From assembly GCA_947624765.1 (NCBI GenBank), contig CANQLS010000085.1, positions 1 to 6,762 of the forward strand: a stretch of DNA of 6,762 bases, read 5' to 3'. Positions 4,894 through 6,762 of this stretch are shown in pieces. The notes beneath the pieces are model-generated. The model ran no database searches. It was not told where the DNA came from and worked only from the letters and a program-made list of their open reading frames with translations. A program made the position numbers and the translations under genes. Positions within the stretch are counted from its first letter, which is position 1, and each line of letters opens with the position of its first letter. Source of the stretch: an uncultured Clostridia bacterium (GTDB lineage: Bacteria > Bacillota > Clostridia > TANB77 > UBA1234).

Positions 4894-6441
4894 ATGAAAA
4901 ACGAGAAACAAAATTTTTCAGATAATAGTGGAACTATTAGTTTGGCACCTAAGTATATAATAACCATAATAGCATCTATATTAATATTAATTGCAATTAT
5001 GATTGGTACAATATTTTTTGTAAATAAAGAGCCAGTTGAAACTATAAGTCCGAATGAACCTAACATTAATGATGAAAGTAATTTTAATAACGGAATAGGT
5101 GTTTTGGAGGCTGGAAGATATAATTCCCAAGAAGGAGAAAATGTTTCTGTTTTTGAAGATAGCAATATTAAAAAATCAGAAATATTAACTATTACATTAA
5201 GTGATAATCAAAATCCACCAACAGGAGAAATTGTACAAACTTTAGATGTATCTAGAGATAGAAATCAATCTGTAACAGCCTGGTTTGTTAGAAGTACAGA
5301 AAATAGTAATATGTATGATTTATACATAGGTGGTAATGGAACTTTAATAGCACCAGAGAATTCCAGTCATTTATTTAGCTTTTATACAAATTGCAAAGAA
5401 ATAAAAGGTACAGAAATTTTGGATGTTAGTCATGTGACAGATATGTCTTATATGTTTTCATTGGATACGAAATTAACGAATATTGGTGATTTGAGAAAAT
5501 GGGATGTGAGCCATGTGACAACCATGGCTTGTATGTTTGAAGATTGCCAACAATTAACCAGCATAAATGATTTAAGCAAATGGGATGTCAGTCATGTGAC
5601 GGCAATGAATAGAATGTTTTATGAATGTCTTCAACTAACGAATATAGGAAAAATAACAGATTGGAACGTGCGCAACGTAAAAGATATGGAAGAGATGTTT
5701 TGCAAATGTTATTCTTTAACTGACATAGGGGATTTGAGTCAATGGAATGTCGGTAATGTAGAAAATATGAGTTATTGGTTTGGTTCCTGTGAAGAATTAA
5801 ATAACATAGGAGATTGTAGTCAGTGGGATGTTAGTCACGTGATACAAATGGAAGGTTTATTTGCAAACTGTGAAAGTTTAACAAATGTAGGAAATCTAAG
5901 TCAATGGAATGTAGAAAATGTTAGAGATATGACTGCAATGTTTTCAACATGCAAGAAATTAAAAGATTTAGGAAATCTAGACAGTTGGAATGTAAGTAAT
6001 GTTACCAATATGAAAAGAATGTTTGAGGGCTGTAATGAATTAACGAATATAGGTGATTTAAGTCACTGGGATGTAAGTAAAGTAACATCCATGGCTGCCA
6101 CGTTTGGTGGATGCAACAAATTGCAAAACATAGGAAATTTAGATGATTGGAATGTTGGAAATGTAACAGATATGATATACATGTTTTCTGGTTGTAATGC
6201 GTTAACTAATATAGGCGATCTAAGTCGTTGGAATGTCGGCAATGTAGAATACATGAGCCTTATGTTTGGCGATTGCCGTGAGTTAACAAATATAGGCGAT
6301 TTAAATAAATGGGATGTAAGCAATGTAGTAGCTGCAGATAGTATGTTTGAAAATTGTGACAAGTTAAAGAATATACCTGATTTTGCTAATAGGGGAAGCA
6401 AAGGCTTTATGGTAACTTGTAAAAGTAATTTCCATTTCTAA
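4894..6441 (+). CDS. Membrane-anchored BspA/DUF285-type leucine-rich repeat surface protein
   Basis: A 515-residue surface protein. Residues 1-20 are a short cytoplasmic tail ending in Lys. Residues 21-43 (YIITIIASILILIAIMIGTI onward) form one membrane segment without a lipobox or clear cleavage site, suggesting an uncleaved anchor with the rest outside. A Pro/Asn/Glu-rich linker (45-66) follows. Residues about 96-175 are the cap often seen before these repeats: TLDVSRDRNQSVTAWFV, YDLYIGGNGTLIAPENSSHLF. Twelve 27-residue repeats fill 176-499 with consensus W(D/N)V-x-x-V-x-x-M-x-x-MF-x-x-C-x-x-LTNIGDLS. A 16-residue tail ends the protein, with no LPXTG or cell-wall-binding domain. Family members are implicated in adhesion and host or interbacterial binding; the ligand here is unknown. 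AGGGG eight bases upstream supports the start. The promoter is uncertain: TTGGAG-16-TATATT at 4772-4799 is a weak candidate. The repeats look less AT-biased than neighbouring genes. Confidence 0.88.
   Translation: MKNEKQNFSDNSGTISLAPKYIITIIASILILIAIMIGTIFFVNKEPVETISPNEPNINDESNFNNGIGVLEAGRYNSQEGENVSVFEDSNIKKSEILTITLSDNQNPPTGEIVQTLDVSRDRNQSVTAWFVRSTENSNMYDLYIGGNGTLIAPENSSHLFSFYTNCKEIKGTEILDVSHVTDMSYMFSLDTKLTNIGDLRKWDVSHVTTMACMFEDCQQLTSINDLSKWDVSHVTAMNRMFYECLQLTNIGKITDWNVRNVKDMEEMFCKCYSLTDIGDLSQWNVGNVENMSYWFGSCEELNNIGDCSQWDVSHVIQMEGLFANCESLTNVGNLSQWNVENVRDMTAMFSTCKKLKDLGNLDSWNVSNVTNMKRMFEGCNELTNIGDLSHWDVSKVTSMAATFGGCNKLQNIGNLDDWNVGNVTDMIYMFSGCNALTNIGDLSRWNVGNVEYMSLMFGDCRELTNIGDLNKWDVSNVVAADSMFENCDKLKNIPDFANRGSKGFMVTCKSNFHF
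5419..6390 (+). repeat. Twelve tandem 81-base repeats encoding 27-residue units
   Basis: Unit starts fall at residues 176, 203, 230 and so on to 473, each exactly 27 residues apart with no insertion or deletion. Eleven units begin with Trp (the first has Leu). Units begin WDV in about half and WNV in the rest, in the order D D D N N D N N D N N D. A cysteine sits at unit position 16 in units 2-12; unit 1 has Asp. The last unit lacks the NIGDLS ending (KNIPDFAN) and looks like a terminal cap. At DNA level the units have diverged, though units 5 and 11 share a stretch of about 29 bases with few differences. Confidence 0.92.
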
Positions 6442-6458
6442 AAGTAAATTCCATATGT
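6421..6458 (+). repeat. Two 19-base direct repeats across the surface-gene stop codon
   Basis: AAAAGTAATTTCCATTTCT (6421-6439) is followed directly by AAAAGTAAATTCCATATGT (6440-6458), 16 of 19 positions equal. A looser third copy (AAGATAAACGTCCATTT) follows at 6459-6475. The TAA stop of the surface protein gene lies at the junction, and the first copy encodes its last residues (KSNFHF). The origin is unknown; the repeats adjoin the insertion-sequence remnant. Confidence 0.55.
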
Positions 6459-6494
6459 AAGATAAACGTCCATTTTTTTGGGTTAGTGTAAAAT

Positions 6495-6534
6495 TTTAGT
6501 AGGCAAAATAAAAAGTTGCCTACTAAATTTTTTT
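6495..6534 (+). terminator. Strong rho-independent terminator
   Basis: TTTAGTAGGCAA (6495-6506) and TTGCCTACTAAA (6516-6527) form a perfect 12-bp stem with a nine-base loop, followed by seven T (6528-6534). It lies 54 bases after the surface gene stop and would end that transcript. If the left edge of the insertion-sequence remnant is near 6480, the hairpin could instead belong to the element, shielding its transposase from outside transcription. Confidence 0.88.
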
Positions 6535-6619
6535 AAGAAATTATTAAAAAAATATAGAAAGAACATAGATAATCCAATACAATTGTAATTGCTGAAAAAC
6601 AAAAGAAAGGATGAAATCT

Positions 6620-6697
6620 ATGTTCAAAGAAATAATAACAAAAGATGAAATAAAATTCAATGAGTTGGAGAAAAAAATTTTTAAATTTGGTTACTAG
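6620..6697 (+). pseudogene. N-terminal remnant of a transposase, probably ISLre2 (UPF0236) family
   Basis: AAAGGATG precedes ATG 6620, which opens a 25-codon frame MFKEIITKDEIKFNELEKKIFKFGY ending in TAG at 6695. From memory, the pattern KF-x-ELEKKIFK followed by G and a cysteine-containing helix opens ISLre2-family transposases, which run to several hundred residues. Here the frame ends just where the family would continue, and the next bases are unrelated, AT-rich and lead to a left-facing terminator. The ribosome site and start are intact, so loss was probably by internal deletion or truncated insertion. The upstream 6480-6619 stretch (GGGTTAGTGTAAAA near 6480, then a terminator and a TACAATTGTA palindrome at 6578-6587) may be the element's left end. 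No terminal inverted repeat pair or target duplication could be found by eye. An unrelated short ORF remains possible. Confidence 0.45.
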
Positions 6698-6710
6698 ATA
6701 ATACTTTTAG

Positions 6711-6749
6711 ATAAAAAATAACGGGCTTTCCTTGAAATAGGAAGGCTCG
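6711..6749 (-). terminator. Left-facing intrinsic terminator
   Basis: CGGGCTTTCC (6722-6731) and GGAAGGCTCG (6740-6749) form a 10-bp stem with two G-T pairs and an eight-base loop. On the minus strand the stem is followed by TTATTTTTTATC, the expected U-tract. On the plus strand no T-run follows. It therefore most likely ends a minus-strand transcript from a gene beyond the right edge. Confidence 0.65.
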
Positions 6750-6762
6750 CTTAATTTAAAAT

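Noticed and set aside
4869..5165. 98-codon minus-strand frame
   Set aside because: It is antisense to the surface protein's membrane anchor and linker, with no ribosome site or recognisable motif.
5419..6390. Duplication of a six-unit block (units 1-6 into 7-12)
   Set aside because: The D/N order agrees for units 3-6 against 9-12, and units 5 and 11 share 18 of 27 residues, but units 5 and 10 share nearly as many (16) and units 2 and 3 are as close to each other as units 3 and 9. The evidence does not single out a block duplication.
5419..6390. Regular 81-base periodicity as a possible CRISPR-like array
   Set aside because: The repeats are coding, diverged at DNA level and have no spacers; they encode protein repeat units.
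6063..6401. 112-codon minus-strand frame with repeating pattern
   Set aside because: Its periodicity is the mirror of the surface protein repeats on the plus strand.

Overview
The window comes from a strongly AT-rich, low-G+C anaerobic Firmicute, most likely of the Clostridia. The evidence is A/T-dominated codon choice, purine-rich Shine-Dalgarno sites (GAGGAG, AAGGAGGT, AGGAGGG), a clostridial-type flavin reductase/rubredoxin fusion, and the standard bacterial code (TGA ends genes, TGG encodes Trp). No species can be named from the sequence alone. No tRNA, rRNA, CRISPR array or replication origin was seen.

Layout. 1-378 is the 3' end of a larger gene that enters from the left, tentatively a SWIM zinc-finger family protein. 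393-538 holds a short one-segment membrane ORF that is complete only if one base is added to an A8 run. A near-consensus promoter (516-544) then drives a 320-residue protein (582-1544) with several helix-turn-helix-like modules and a C-terminal part resembling sigma-factor region 2. Next come an ADP-ribosylglycohydrolase (1673-2608) and a Nudix hydrolase with its own promoter (2727-3248). A GNAT acetyltransferase (3784-3299, minus strand) converges on the Nudix gene across an AT-rich hairpin. Divergent from it, with its own promoter, is a flavin reductase-rubredoxin fusion (4008-4733). A 515-residue membrane-anchored surface protein (4894-6441) follows, carrying 12 exact-length 27-residue BspA/DUF285-type repeats. 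The last 321 bases hold short direct repeats, a strong terminator, what looks like the first 25 codons of an ISLre2-type transposase, and a terminator facing left.

How the genes relate. Most genes appear to be single units with their own promoters, so this is a mosaic of small cargo-like genes rather than an operon. The clearest functional link is the ADP-ribosylglycohydrolase (which would release ADP-ribose) next to a Nudix hydrolase (a family that includes ADP-ribose-cleaving enzymes); the Nudix substrate cannot be read from the sequence. The flavin reductase-rubredoxin protein points to electron delivery for oxygen or NO detoxification in an anaerobe. The surface protein would act in adhesion or host/matrix contact.

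The most unusual items are the sigma-like multi-HTH protein, the A8 frameshift ORF, the strictly periodic surface repeats and the truncated insertion-sequence remnant beside them. I do not see a clear new multi-gene system.
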